Below, piece by piece: positions 1 to 12,163 of a DNA stretch of 64,000 nt. The notes under the pieces are model-generated. The model was not told where the DNA came from, made no database searches, and saw only the letters and a list, made by a program, of their open reading frames with translations. Source of the stretch: Ectocarpus siliculosus. Taxonomy: Eukaryota > Sar > Phaeophyceae > Ectocarpales > Ectocarpaceae. Positions within the stretch are counted from its first letter, which is position 1; the number at the start of each line of letters is the position of its first letter. The position numbers were made by a program, and so were the translations under genes. The stretch is from contig FN649730.1 in NCBI GenBank assembly GCA_000310025.1, forward strand, positions 1,075,806 through 1,139,805. Reading direction: 5' to 3'.

Positions 1-193
1 CCCTTAGCAGGATGGCAGCTCACCCTTCATGCGACTCGCCAAATACCTCACGGCGCTTCGCGCTTGGTGATGTGAGAGCCTGGTCCGGTGAGAACCCGGC
101 GTGCTCCGTCCCGGCTTTGTAGGGATGCGAGGTCAATGGTCAAACGACTACGGCATGCACGACTATGAGTACACCCCCCCCCCCCCCCCCCCC
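1..193 (+). repeat. 180-bp direct repeat, copy 1, ending in poly-C
   Basis: Nearly identical to 59480-59663 in the same orientation. Differences seen are one extra G (GGATGGCAG versus GGATGCAG), two substitutions near the 3' end (GGTCAAACGACTA versus GGTCTAACGATTA) and ACACC versus ACGCC just before the C tract. Both copies end in a run of C. Copy 1 begins at the window edge and may extend further left. It has no credible ORF. It could be the terminus of a dispersed mobile element or a recent segmental copy. Confidence 0.9.
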
Positions 194-293
194 NNNNNNN
201 NNNNNNNNNNNNNNNNNNNNNNNNNNNNNNNNNNNNNNNNNNNNNNNNNNNNNNNNNNNNNNNNNNNNNNNNNNNNNNNNNNNNNNNNNNNNN
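194..293. other. 100-bp run of N flanked by poly-C (assembly gap)
   Basis: Exactly 100 N lie between a C run on the left (about 174-193) and another on the right (294-322). The round size suggests a gap of unknown length that failed at a C homopolymer. Any upstream Z-ISO exons could be hidden here or left of the window. Confidence 0.95.
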
Positions 294-325
<32 letters not shown>

Positions 326-636
326 CCGTCGCGTTCTGGAGGCAACGCAGACGGGTGGTAAGTACCTCAATGGATTGACATACCAAGTCGGCACTCCAGC
401 GCGCTCATCTTGCTGATATTTTACCTTCTCACGTGCAATCGCTCTTTGGTGAATTCCTGCAACACCTCGGCGGCGCTTGGCAACATCAGTGCTCTTCATG
501 AAGTACGTGGGCAGTACACTGGTTGAGTGCGTTGTACTTTTTGCCACAGCTTAACCCTCCTGCGTTGTTTCTTTGGTGTTTTCAAGTTTCAATTTAATGT
601 CACTGACACAGATGATGGCTGCGTGCATGTCGACAG

Positions 637-3600
637 GGGGAGGAGCTGATTGGCGCACGCGCGTGGCGGGTACTTTTTGGAGTGGTATCTCTTCCTCTGG
701 CGGTGACGGCGGTGGCGTACTTCATAAACCATCGCTACGACGGGGTGCAGCTGTGGAACATTAAGGTAGCAAATGCCGCTCATATTCCACACTCCAAGAT
801 CGCGTGACCTCGGTTTGTCGATTATGCTACAGCGTAGCAGTACAAACAGCTGAAGGTTCAATTGTTTATCGTGCTTGCTTAGCTATACGCCCGTTTCTGT
901 TTTGACACACCTGCAGAGTGGATGTGTGGTTGTTTCACAAGGTTGTTGCGTCCTTGTTATCAAATCTCGGTAGTATGTGCCGTCGGTAACTGTGGTCCCT
1001 CCCACGCAGATGGTCCCTGGAGTTCACGACGCCTGCTGGATCACCTCCTTTATTTCGTTCGTGTTCCTCTACCCTAGCACCTTCAATCTTCTCGAGGTGA
1101 GGAAGGGGTGCTCGACTGCGTTCGAAGTAAATAATCTACGGGATAGCCCCCGGCCAACACTGAAGCCTGGTTCATCCCCCCACAACTCCGCCGCGAGAGG
1201 GACGGGGGGAGAGAAAGAAGCACTGAATACAGCTAGTACAGGTGCTCGCTGGCTCTTCCGCGCCATGTTGACAGTATTACATACAAACACAGAATGCAGA
1301 TCCCGATGTGAGGCGGTGTGAATAAGGCGTTTCCCCGATGAAGGCGACTGAAAATGGCACACACCAGCCAGTCACGGTATGAGGCGGTGACCGCGTAACT
1401 CATTCTAGACCCGTTATAGCACCCTATTTACCTACCCAACGCACACACACGCGATATCGGAACCCCACTGCTGAAGTGCTATCGTTACTAGCTCGGCGTG
1501 TTTCATTGTTGTCACTGACTCTGTTCAGGAAATGTAACATGACACGACAGGTAGTGACGTCAGTTGGATCAATACGAAAGTTGGAAGGTCCTGAGCAGAG
1601 ACCGGAACGGTTGAGAGTATGGAGACAGCAACAATAACAAGCATTAACACAGAGAGGCTTGTACCACTTCCTGATAGTTCTCAGAGCGCATGTGCTCAAG
1701 TCTTCGCATCGAGGATTAAAGGGAAATCTGCTAGACATTGAACTTAGTTGAGTCCTGAGAAACCAGCGATGCCAGCCGGAACAACAACACCCACATGTCT
1801 CACCACCCAGAGCCTGCTACAGCACGATTCTGAGCAACTAGATCCGCGGCTAGCCCTATAGTACACTGGCGTTCGGAGCCTTCCAACTCTGCCCATCCCC
1901 CACCGTGAATTAAATCTGAGCGAGAGTTGAACAACACTCTGCCGCATCATCATCAGCGAGAAAGAGCGTAAGCAGAGATGTGCTGTGTTTTTGTGGAACC
2001 AAACGTGAAAGAGAAAACAGACTCTTCTATAAGAAATATTCTACAGTCAGACTAAAACTACCCGTCGAAGAAAATGCCCCAATCGAAGGAATGGTTTGTC
2101 CTTATAGTGACTCTAGTTTGTTTAAATCAAGACGCACATGCAAGGTTCACCTCTCACGAACTGCCAAAGCCGGTCGCCCCGGTGGTCTAGTAGGTAACCT
2201 CGGAACCTTCTAGAGGTCAGGTCAGGGGTTCGAATCCCGGCGTAAGCGAGCTTTTCTTGCAAAGTGAGTTTTTCTCTCGCTTCCGCTCCTGGCTTAGTGG
2301 ATAGCGCTAGTTCGTGTGTACACAGAGGGAAGAGAGTGCTGAACTCTTCTCGCATTAAAAGTCGAAGGCAAAGTACCGCAGGAGGGGAAGGTAGAGAGGG
2401 GCTCTTCTGTGTGACCACGGGTTGGAGCAAACGGCACTAAAACGACACTAGTGCTGTGAGGGCTGATTTGAATTGAAGACAAAAAAAAAAAAAAGACGAG
2501 TGCAGCTAGCCCTTGTCACGTTCGTTCCGGAAGCTGTCTACATTCCTTGTCCCGTACATGTTTGACTTGGAAGCGGCCTGTCAACGCTGCGAAGTCAAAA
2601 TGAACCCTTTTGGTTGTATAGGAGGATGAAGAAGAGACGCGATTTTCTCAAAAATACAAATATATGTACCGGTATAGTTTCACCTTGGAATCAAACCTGC
2701 GCGAGAGGATGCACGCTTGCGGCACCTATACTCCTATCCACCTCATTCGAAAATCGCTCAGAGGAATTCGAGAAGGGAGATAGGCAAAAGTGGGTATACC
2801 CATCCCTTTCTCGGACAAAAAGTGGGTACTCGACCACTCTTCACGGGGCATGGTGGAACATGAAGCATTTTGTTGCATCGCAGACTGCCCACCCTACCAC
2901 ACCCCTTTGCGCATCTTGCATCTGTTACTGGTGGTTTGCGCTTATAGGTTGCGGCTGTGGACAAACCTCAACTCCACCTTTGGGAAACGGGGGTGACGCG
3001 CATCACAAGGTGGGCTTATCCGTTGCCCTACTGATATTTGCATTGGGATGCAGATTTGTAGGAGCTTGTAACCAAATTATGACGTGCGTATCATCGACAA
3101 GCTTCTAGTTTATTCTCCAAGCAGTGGAGGTAGGTCCAGTGTTGTTGGAATTCATGCCAATCGCTTCTTTCCCCCCTCGCCGTCCTCAACACACAAGACA
3201 CCCGCAGACGTTCGGGCAGGCTCTGTGGTGCGCAGCACACCTAGCGTGGGTGGGGACGTCCTTCACAGCAGTAACCTCAGCTGGGCTCATGGCTCACCAC
3301 TTATTTTCATTGTGGAATGGAGATCGTCGCCTCAAGTGAGTGTGATGAGGCGAGAGGCAAACGATCTTACTCGACCCGTCAGTTCGTCTCAAGTGGTGCT
3401 GCATACGCTCTGTGTCACATTACAAGCTGGATGATGCTTGCGGCCCCCCGTCTTTTATCTCTTTATTGTATTCCATATCGTTGTGGCGTTCCATCTTCGC
3501 TCATGCTTGCCCAACTTTTGTGCTCGTGCCCAGGGAAAAGTATGGCGACGATTTTGAAGCCGTGCGAGAACGCACCAGCGCAGTTCCGTTTCAGGTGAGC

Positions 3601-4642
3601 CATCCATTGTAGTTGACCTTTCTTGCGATTTTTGTGTGTGCGGCCAAAGAGAGCCGGCATTGTTGTGCAAGCAGGCGTACGGCAGACTGCCGGTAGAACA
3701 TTCCCATTGGGTTGTTGTTTGGTTAGTGGAACACGCAATTTCTCGCGCGCACGCTGCGCCAGAGCAGGCAGTAGATGGACTTCACTACATAAAACTGCCT
3801 ATTTTCAATCATTTGTTGATTTCCCGCCATTTCTCCAAGCAAGACGTTTTGTTCCCTGTCTTTCGTGGGAAATCGTTGTTGTCGTGCTTTTTTGTTCTTC
3901 CCCAAACTGAGCATGCTGGCTGATGATCCAACTGTCCAACGCCGAGATTCACCGTTAGTGTAGTGTCACCGTTACGGAACCAGTCCGCCGCGGGCGGGAC
4001 ATGCAGTGCCACCACAGTAGCACTACTGCTGTGATATACTTCGTAGTGTACATGGCAGGTTTCTGCAGTTACAGCCAAGTGTGGCGTGCGCCTTGGTCGC
4101 GTCCAAACCAGTACCAGGTAATGAAGAAGAGGGGCGTCGTGGGTGATCGCTTGGTGTGCGGATCAACCCGCGACGCGAAAAGCCCAACCAGGGTCATATG
4201 TACATCAAGACCGCGAGACCTACAAGCAAAGGAGTATTCTGCAAGCCTACCATGAGAAGGAGGCCCTCGTTAAGCGAGCGCGCCCGGAGGCCTCGCCTGT
4301 CTGACGATATTTTCCGTGCTGTGCAGGCTATTTTTGAGGGTCGACAACAACTTCCGAGCGATTATTGGAAGGAGTTCGCACGAGGACCGTACTTCATCAT
4401 TGCCGGTGAGGGCGCGCACGGTGTACTGCTGCGTTTTCATGTTTCATTCGGCTGCTTATACTGTGGTGTTTTTTTTTGCGTGCGAACCTGGATCGGAAAT
4501 ACCTCATCCGCAGGCAACCGCGCCTGTGAACTAATGCTGATTTCCCCGTGCCCATGACGTTTTGCAACGTGCAGGTGGCACTGTCGCTGCCTACTTCGCG
4601 CATCCATTCATGCAGGCGGGGAGCTACTATTTGCACATATAG
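637..4642 (+). CDS. 15-cis-zeta-carotene isomerase (Z-ISO), NnrU family, 5' end missing
   Basis: Z-ISO isomerises the 15-cis bond of tri-cis-zeta-carotene between phytoene desaturase and zeta-carotene desaturase in plastid carotenoid synthesis; it is a haem-dependent membrane protein. Seven phase-consistent exons: 637-765, 1010-1096, 2948-3009, 3198-3335, 3534-3594, 4327-4405, 4575-4642 (TAG), giving the last 207 residues. Family blocks in order: [21 protein letters not shown] then [75 protein letters not shown] and the terminal AYFAHPFMQ. The His in PGVH and in MAHH correspond to residues conserved in plant Z-ISO. Exon 637 follows CGACAG because the frame meets a TGA just upstream. The N-terminal exons with the transit peptide and first membrane segment are not visible. 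Intron 2 carries a SINE. Confidence 0.93.
2171..2494 (+). mobile_element. tRNA-derived SINE, copy 1
   Basis: The head resembles a tRNA gene with an A-box-like TGGTCTAGTAGG near 2183 and a B box GGTTCGAATCC at 2227-2237. A body follows with CTTCTCGCATTAAAAG and CCGCAGGAGGGG, and a tail of 14 A ends at 2494. Head, body and A tail are shared in the same order with 48504-48864, and a body fragment lies at 29831-29905. It sits in the sense orientation in a Z-ISO intron. A functional tRNA is unlikely because the arms do not pair well. Confidence 0.75.
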
Positions 4643-5745
4643 GGCGAAAGTTACGGGCTTGAAAGAGAAGATCTGGGTAGGATAAATCTCCAACGAGATC
4701 AATTCAGCATTTTTTCACGAAGCATGGAGTGCGATGTGCCGAAACGCATGTTAAACTTGCGTTGTGCTTGTGTCCTTTCCCACCAAGAGTAGAGTTCGAC
4801 TCAACATTGACTAGCGGCCCGCCTTGATTCTCTGATGAAATATTTACTATCTTGGTGGACAAATACCCTCAATTCGTTGTCCCTCTGTTGCCACATCATT
4901 CGTCTCTTACCGGTTGAATCAGTACGAACGGCATACATGTATTTCGGAGGTCAGAACGTTTGTCATGTGAAGGCAAGAAACAGCGGTATTTTTGCTTTGA
5001 AACCGTCCCGTGTTGCATGTGTACGTAGGCAACTGAGGTTGACACGGCCTAGTGCTACGTCACAGTTCGTAGTTGAACGTCCACATTATCGGCCCTCTTC
5101 TTGCACCACGTAACCCCGTGAACCACCCTGCACTCTTGGGGCCAAGATGCTCCATTGCAACCTGGTTCGCAACGCGAGAGAAAACACGCGAAAAAGTGGA
5201 ACGTGTTGTTACAATGTGACCGAGTGTGGCAAATGAAGGCTCGATAGATACGGGGGGTGTGCTACACATGGTACAAAATACGGTTGTCAAGTTGCCCACT
5301 GGAAACTTATACGTGTGCCACCGACCGCACTACTCTACCTTGCGGGAACCCGCACACAACAACAGCAACCTCTTACCCTTAGGTTGGATATGCCGGATTT
5401 TGTACGGACGGCCTCGAGCATGTTTAAACACGTCTCCGGGTCCATATCGCCTCCCCACAGCCCAACCACCGAAATGTTTCGGCACCTGTGGACGCGTAAT
5501 CAACGCTGGATCAGCACGAGAGAACTCCAAATGGTTTTCTACGGGTGCAACCACAGCAATCTGATAGTAGCACACCTGGCTCCCCCCACAATACGCACTT
5601 CGCGCTTTGGCCAATCAAGTAACATAGAATCATGGTATCTTGAGCAGTTGCTGCGTCCGCTCCTTTTTATATCGAACACGCATTGAGAAAAGAGTGCAGA
5701 AAATTCTATTCACGATGAAATTGCACCTAGTGACATATGTCTCGC
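4643..5745. other. convergent intergenic region, no gene seen
   Basis: This lies between the Z-ISO stop codon (+) and the stop of the minus-strand gene ending at 5746. Short open frames on both strands lack splice context or recognisable protein. It probably holds the two opposed 3' UTRs. Confidence 0.6.
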
Positions 5746-7778
5746 TCACGTTTGTTCGATGGTGTTGACGATTTCGGCCACATCGTCGACTGACTGCCCT
5801 TCCTGTATTCGGACAAACGTGCGCAAGCCGGAAACCAAACTTCCCACTGGTCCCCGTTGATTGGCTCCGTTTTCGCCGCCCCCCTTTTCTAGCAAATAGC
5901 GCTCACGAGATTGACTTATTCTGGAGAGTCCTTTCGCCGCCAAACGCTTTCGCTCCTGAAAATGAGGATCGTCACCAGCAAGAGAAAACCATCGAGAAGA
6001 TTTGGGCTTTCAGTGTCTCGTGCAACTCTTCATGGCGAACGTAACACACCGGCAACATATCAGATAGACGATGGTCATGTGCTGTGCATGTGCAACCACA
6101 GCAGCTCGGTGGCGTACGCGCTGGACAGCACCAAAGGATGAAACACTAGAAGTCGGAGGAGAGCTTTCCGTGTCGCAATTTAGTTTAGCTCTTGTGAAGC
6201 ACAAGCAGATTTCTTCGGTAAGCGGGTCGAACTCGAAGGAGATCGCGAATCCGAAGAGCCTTCACGTAGCCTTCATGTAGACGCACCGCATCAATGGACT
6301 CCTCCATCGCCACCACACTCTCCGCGTCTCTGGCCACAACAGCGCTGAGTCCTTTCATCTTCAAAATACGTTTGATTTGCTTCGGTATAAGCGCCCCCGA
6401 AAAGATAAACCTGCGGCCAAAAGGGGGGGAACAAATTCCACAATAAGTTGAATCCAGTGGTGGTAAGCTGAGAACAGGGCTATCGTCGACGCTTCATTCC
6501 ATATCACACGCGCGAGTGTGGTAGAAAATGGGGTTGGAACGAACGGTGAGATGGGGATTAAAAGGCTTGGACCAGCTCACCGCGAGTTGTCCGGCAATGA
6601 CGACGAGATGCTCAATAGCTGCCGAACCGACCTGTGACAAGCGAGTGGGATCAGAAGACACGCATCGTTTAAGGTCGTGCGGCACAACAATTCAAAGGCC
6701 TCATTTGGACTGGCAGGCCGAGGGTTCAAGATGGATGGGGATGCAAAGTCGAATGGGACAACCAAAAACACTAGAAATGAGGAGCATACACTGCGGTTCG
6801 TGCGTAGCTTCTCTGTTGCCCCTAAAAACTAAAACCAAGCAAAGTGTCCATAGTAGTAGATAAAATGTACAAAGAATTTGAATAACCCAGGATATACCTG
6901 AGCTTCCAAATCGCGAGAGCGCGACACCAACATGGCGACAACCAAGCACGTCACTGCATGTGTCGTGAGGTGACCGCGGTAACCACCTGCTCGAGAAGAG
7001 GCGAATCTTCCGGTCGTACGCCATTTGAGCTAGCAGCCATTCCCCGTGCGAGCAGTCATACACCAGGTGGGACGACGCCGGCACTCGCCCTTCCATCTTC
7101 ACCTCCGTGATGATCGTCCCGAATACCTCCAACTTTTCCGTATCTACTTCCATATCGATTTCGAAGTCCTCCACCTGCAGGAGGTTGTCGGAAGTCGGAA
7201 GGTGCATGTGGCCTTTACCTACCAGAGAGAACATGGACACACCGGTACTGTTTTAAACAACCTTTGCGTCCAAGTACAATTTGTTCGAAAAACACTGCTG
7301 TAGAAGAAGTCTGTGCTTGTCTACATACAATAATGCAAGGTTACACACAAGACATAGTTTGTGTGCTCTCGTAGAATCGTACGGTACCCAGACACGGCAG
7401 CCATCGTGTGGGCAGTGGGCAACACTTTCGCCGCACGTCGGATCCAGCGGGACAATGTGTGCTGCTGGTTACAAGGTTCGCTGTCCATCTAAACCATAGA
7501 CTCCCACTATGAGGTACACGATTGGTCCTGGGGCGGCGCCACCACACGTCACTCACCTCCTCCGTTCCCATCAACACACTCCGAGTTCGCTGCTGAGTCC
7601 GCCACCCCCGAGGAGGTTCAATCCATGGTGCGCCGTACAGCCGCTCAAACATGTTGACTCGACGCTTTGTCCATTCTACAGACTGGGTGGGTCGGGAGAG
7701 ACTCGGAATTCCGGAAAATGTATGTGCACATGGCACCAAGACTCCTAGTGCAACGATAGCAGACAGGGCAAACGTCAT
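5746..7778 (-). CDS. putative plastid-targeted protein of unknown function
   Basis: First exon 7778-7557 (74 codons) starts with a hydrophobic signal-peptide-like segment (ALSAIVALGVLV) followed by CAHTF and a basic, Ser/Pro-containing stretch. This resembles the heterokont bipartite plastid presequence with Phe at the transit-peptide start. It ends at a good donor, GAG|gtgagt. Later exons with good frame: 7218-6987 (acidic, with EIDMEVDTEKLEVFG and YDRKIRLF), 6410 down to 6266 or 6233 (LIPKQIKRILKMKG, then alternating charged helix) and 5955-5746 (last 69 residues, ending VNTIEQT and stop). Phase between the first exon and 7218 requires one more exon, probably within 7390-7480, where one frame reads PLDPTCGESVAHCPHDGC; I could not fix its borders. 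I do not recognise the family. The gene is divergent from phosphomevalonate kinase. Confidence 0.6.
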
Positions 7779-7980
7779 CACAGCAGTAGCAGCAGCAGCA
7801 GCCAACGTAGGGCACGTGTGCGAGGTGCGTGTCGACCCCGAGGTTGGGGGTATATGTCTACTAAGCGTGCGGAGCCCCCCACTGACTCCTGCGGGACTGT
7901 CAACTGGATTGCAAACAACTGGTGTTACCATCCACTGCCGTGTCTTCTTCGACGTGGTAGTGGCTCGTGTTTGCACAAAC
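7779..7980. promoter_or_regulatory. bidirectional promoter region (202 bp between divergent start codons)
   Basis: It separates the proposed ATG of the minus-strand plastid protein (7778) from the ATG of phosphomevalonate kinase (7981). Both 5' UTRs and core promoters must fit here unless the starts are further apart than modelled. I see a short GTAGCAGCAGCAGC run at about 7786-7801 but no convincing TATA box. The call rests on the two start-codon choices. Confidence 0.45.
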
Positions 7981-10900
7981 ATGAACGGCAGCACCGGCGA
8001 AGAATGCACGTAAGAGAGCTACGCCACTACAGTTAGCGCAGCACACGTGTGGAGTTTTCTCCAGAGAGATGTTTTTTTCAGAACAGAAATTTTGTTGGTG
8101 TGCGGCGATCAATGAACACGGCGCCGTGCTCTGGTGTTCGTTGTACGGTTTGGGTGTTTGTGTGCATCGCGATCAAGTATGGCCAGAAGATTCTGCTACC
8201 GATCCCCTTACACGCACAGGTTGTGGTGGCGCTCATTAGGCTGGAGCTCTAACAAAATTGTTGTGTAGAAGTACCCCGGAGTGCACACTGCACACCTCAG
8301 TCATGCTTCTAAAACAGATCCCTTCGGTGTTTTTCCAGGACCGTATCGGCACCTGGTAAAGTTCTGGTCGCAGGAGGCTACCTCGTGCTAGACAGACCAA
8401 ACATTGGCGTAGTGTTGGCGGCCACAGCAAGGTTTTTTACGTCCGTGAAATGGACAGAAGAAAAGGTGAGAATTTTTCTCGGAAGATTCGTCCGCGTTTC
8501 TACGAAGACGTTGGTTGCATTAACGAAAAATAAATACACACAAAAAGACTACCCATTGAGATATACCCACAGTCGTTGGTTTCATGCTCTTTTAAAAGAA
8601 GCCCTGTGTAACCTTCGTCCGGTGTTACCCCCGGCTGATAACTCATGCTCCGAGAGGTGTGTGGAATGGCGCCAGAAATAGATGGGACGAACACCCACAC
8701 ATTTTCTGTTTTCAGCCACAGTAAGTCTGACGCCTTTTCATTTGTCAGCCGGTTAGCGCGGTCAATGCTAACAGTAACCACACACATATGGCATCTTGAT
8801 TGGTGTGGTGGGACGCTTTGGGAAGCTCGGGGCTACCTAGCCTGCTCGTGTTCTTGGTGTTGGTGTGACTCTTGTCGTCGAAGTTCATTTAAAATGCGAG
8901 CAACATTGCATACGCATTTATACGCAGTGTGAGCAGCGTGTCACGCCGCCTGACGGTCGTATAATAAATTGGAGTCGTAGGGAGGCAGAGATCTGTCCAT
9001 TCCGTCTTTTTAAGCAGCATGACCCACGATAATGTTTGCGGGGCAGAAGAACCATTTTTTCGTGTTGTCTCCATGCCGCGCACGCTGCCCACTATAATCA
9101 AACAGACACCTGCCCCGGTCGCGGCACCTGAAAAAGGCTTGCAACAGTCTCTACTGCGCATCAAGGTGGAGAGCCCTCAGTTCCGATCCGTGCACTGGTA
9201 CGAATGTGTGATGTATGAAGACGGCCGGCTCCCGGTTCTTCTCGCCAGGTGCGTGTATCTTTCAAGCGATGACCCTATGTTTTACATCTATTTTGTGGAG
9301 ACCGCATGCTTTGCAGGAAACCTTGGTGTCAACGCTGTTGAGCAACAAGAGAGGCACGCAACATAGGTAGTTTTCATGCGAAACTTCGACGTCCGAATAT
9401 GAATACTGTTTGTTTTTGGTGTTTCGACGATGAGCTCGCTGTCACGACCCTGACTCTGTCTGCTCTTGATTGACACCAGTTCCGACCAGACCTCGAATGT
9501 GTTCGTGGAGCGGGCCCTCACCTACGTCCTGGGCTATCTCCTGCAGGCGAAAGGGGTGGGGGGCGGCAAGAGCAATGATGTGAAGGACACTGTGCGTTCC
9601 GCTGGTGACAAAGGCCACGCGCTAGCCATCAAGCTTCGGGCTGACAACGACTTCTACTCCCAGACGAGCCAAGTGAGGACATGAAATACCTACCTATAGG
9701 TGAACACTGTTCAGTCGTTGGGCCACGGGTCATCGCCGGGGATGCCAACAAGCGCATTACGTCCACGACATGCTCATTGTATTAATTGGTCGTGTTTTTG
9801 GTGTGTTTCGTTTCCCCCACGTTTCGTGATCTTGCGTCCACAGCTCCGTGCTCGTGGTCTGCCTTCGACATCGGGCGCGCTTGCCACGCTACCACCCTTT
9901 CTGGAGTGCCCAGTCTCTGAAGGTCAGTTTCCATGTCACTGGGATCTTGTGACGGGGCCATGGTGCTGCCGGCGATTGTCTTACTATCTAGATGATACCG
10001 GAACACCGACATACCACCCTGCGATCAATATTGGAGGAACACACGCCACACCACCGGAAGATTACATTCGCAGACAACAAGTTAACCAATCTTTTCGGAA
10101 CCTGCGCTCCCCTATGTATATTGCTTGTCCTCTGGCCATTTGTTTCGTCCGGGGTGCCGTAGATGGCGCAGTGGTGGTCGCCAAGACAGGAATGGGAAGC
10201 TCCGCTGCCCTCGTTTCTTCCTTGGTTGGAGCCCTGCTGTCTTTCTTCGGTGCTGCTCGTCTGCCGTGCTTTGACGGTACCCCGGACGAAGAACCGACAG
10301 GGGCGCCGGCATGTGGGTCACCATCTGGAACGGATGCTGCTGTTCTGGGAGTGAACGAGAGCTTGGATCTCACTCACAACCTGGCGCAAGCATGCCACTG
10401 CGTGGCGCAGGGAAAGGTGTGGTGGTGTTGAACTGTGGTGTATTTCTTTGTTCGGGTTTTTCCTCTTCAACTGGTGATCGCTATAGGTGCTGGGGTAAAA
10501 GCACACCTTAAAAGGGGTCTGCTACCCCGCTGTGTTGGCGGTCGTGGACATTACTGTGAATTTTCGATCCTCGAACGCTTCGCGCTTCACTAGTGGATCG
10601 CTGCTGTTACCCATCGCTGCCCAGGTTGGCAGCGGCTTCGATGTCTCCGCCGCCGTGTACGGCACTCATACGTATACACGCTTCTCGCCAAGTGAACTTG
10701 CCGACGCGCTCTCTGCGGGTGACGCAGCTAGTGCCGACGGATCAAGCGGTTTCTCCGCAAGCCCAACCCCTATCGAGCGGACTACGGCATGCGTTCAAGC
10801 TCGGGGTGGGTGGGATGCAGAAAGGAGTCAATTGCGATTGCCACCCTGCTTCCGACTGCTGATGGGAGACGTGTGTGGTGGGTCGTCGACTCCGTCAATG

Positions 10901-12163
10901 GTCCGGAAGGTCAGACACACGTGCACGATATTAACCTGCGATGATTTTTGCAGAGGATTTGGCTTTGTTCGTCGCTTGTGAGTTATGTTGTAATTGATGG
11001 GCAGGATAAAACATAGGCACCGCGAGTGTGGTATTTAATTCATGAACTACATGACCCTGGGAATTACATATGGTCGGAGGGTCCCCTGATTATAAAAAGC
11101 GGCGTGATTGCTTGTTCAATGTAGCCAGTTCTTCGGATGGCTCGATTGCGGCACGTTCTCGCAGGACAGAACGTGAATCTGTATATTTGGAACGTTGGTT
11201 GCTGGCAGGTGCAGGCATGGCGTGCTCACCCGTCGACCGCTGACCAAGCCAAAGAATTGTGGTCAACGCTCGGTTCTACCAACACCGTCATCGCCAAGAC
11301 GCTTAACGCGCTTGCTGCTATGGCAGCAGTTGTACCTGGAGGATCCACCGGAGGTCAGAGCTTCGAGGCTGACGCAAAGGTGGGGCCATGGTTTTTCGAT
11401 CAGTGGTGTCCGTGCTTCACTCTCAGAATAAGCAATATCCTCAGAGGTCATGCGGCAAAATTCCGCTTTCCTTGTTCCCGTCGAGCTCGGTACAAAACAG
11501 GAACTTGGCTGTCGTTGTACTGGTTCCCACCTTGCGCAGGTGTTGTCGGCTCTACCTCCCAGCAAGTGGGCTGAACTAGCGGGCAGCGGAACATTGGGTG
11601 CAGACTCTTTACAAGAACTTCTTCACCTTCGCACGGCCTTCGCCAAAGCTCGTCAACTCTTGCGCGAAATGGGGGAGGTGAGAGTTCGACGGCCTTTCCA
11701 GCATGGCCGTAGCGCGGATATTTGTATGGGCATGTACGCTTAGCTGCGCTCGATGAACAACGCATATTTTCCCCGCGTCTCCTTCATTCATTGTTCGTTG
11801 TTCTAACGCAAGCGTGGATGCATGCGACTGACGCCACTGCTGTTGTCCTGCGGGTTGATCTGTCAGGATGCTGGCGTTCCGATCGAGCCGCCGGTTCAGA
11901 CGAAGCTGGTGAACGCTACATCGACTCTTCCGGGAGTACTCTGCGCCGGCGTGCCTGGTGCCGGGGGAGTAGACGCTGTGTTCGCAATCGTTGTGCACCC
12001 AGACGCAGAAGACGGCGTGCGAGACTTATGGGCTAGTTGGCGAGTAGGCGCGGATACAGAGAGCGAAGGCGAGGGGGCTACCGTGTGTCCCCTCTTGCTG
12101 ACAGCATCGGAAGGAGGCCTTGAGGGCGGGATCGTCTCCTCACGGACGTTAGGATGGGAGTAG
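7981..12163 (+). CDS. ERG8: phosphomevalonate kinase (GHMP kinase, Erg8 type)
   Basis: It phosphorylates 5-phosphomevalonate with ATP to the diphosphate in the mevalonate route to isopentenyl diphosphate, cytosolic or peroxisomal in other eukaryotes. Eleven exons with fully consistent phases: 7981-8009, 8339-8465, 9106-9248, 9480-9672, 9844-9922, 10163-10416, 10625-10718, 10821-10909, 11209-11379, 11540-11677, 11867-12163; 537 aa plus TAG. Motifs: SAPGKVLVAGGYLVLD near residue 13 (GHMP motif 1), KTGMGSSAALVSS near 198 (phosphate loop), AQGKVGSGFDVSAAVYG near 273, RLLMGD near 315, and GVPGAGGVDAV near 472 (GHMP C-terminal motif). Yeast Erg8 is 451 aa; the excess lies in linkers. The start was chosen because exon 1 (nine codons plus two bases) ends at gtaag and joins exon 2 in phase. 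The third exon acceptor (9106) could lie slightly downstream. Confidence 0.95.
8530..8775 (+). repeat. dispersed repeat, copy in a phosphomevalonate kinase intron
   Basis: Segment 8534-8580 (ACACACAAAAAGACTACCC ... ATACCCACAGT) recurs at about 41828-41870, and segment 8648-8775 (CTCCGAGAG ... TGGCGCCAGAA ... GACGAACAC ... GTCAGCCGG ... CGGTCAATGC) recurs at about 50905-51047. Only the pieces match, so these look like degraded copies of one longer element. Confidence 0.6.

Noticed and set aside
140-547. Gly-rich or Pro-rich frames spanning the N gap
   Set aside because: They are translations of poly-C and unknown bases.
2171-2245. Functional tRNA gene
   Set aside because: A and B boxes are present but the acceptor and anticodon arms do not pair well, and the sequence continues into a SINE body with an A tail.
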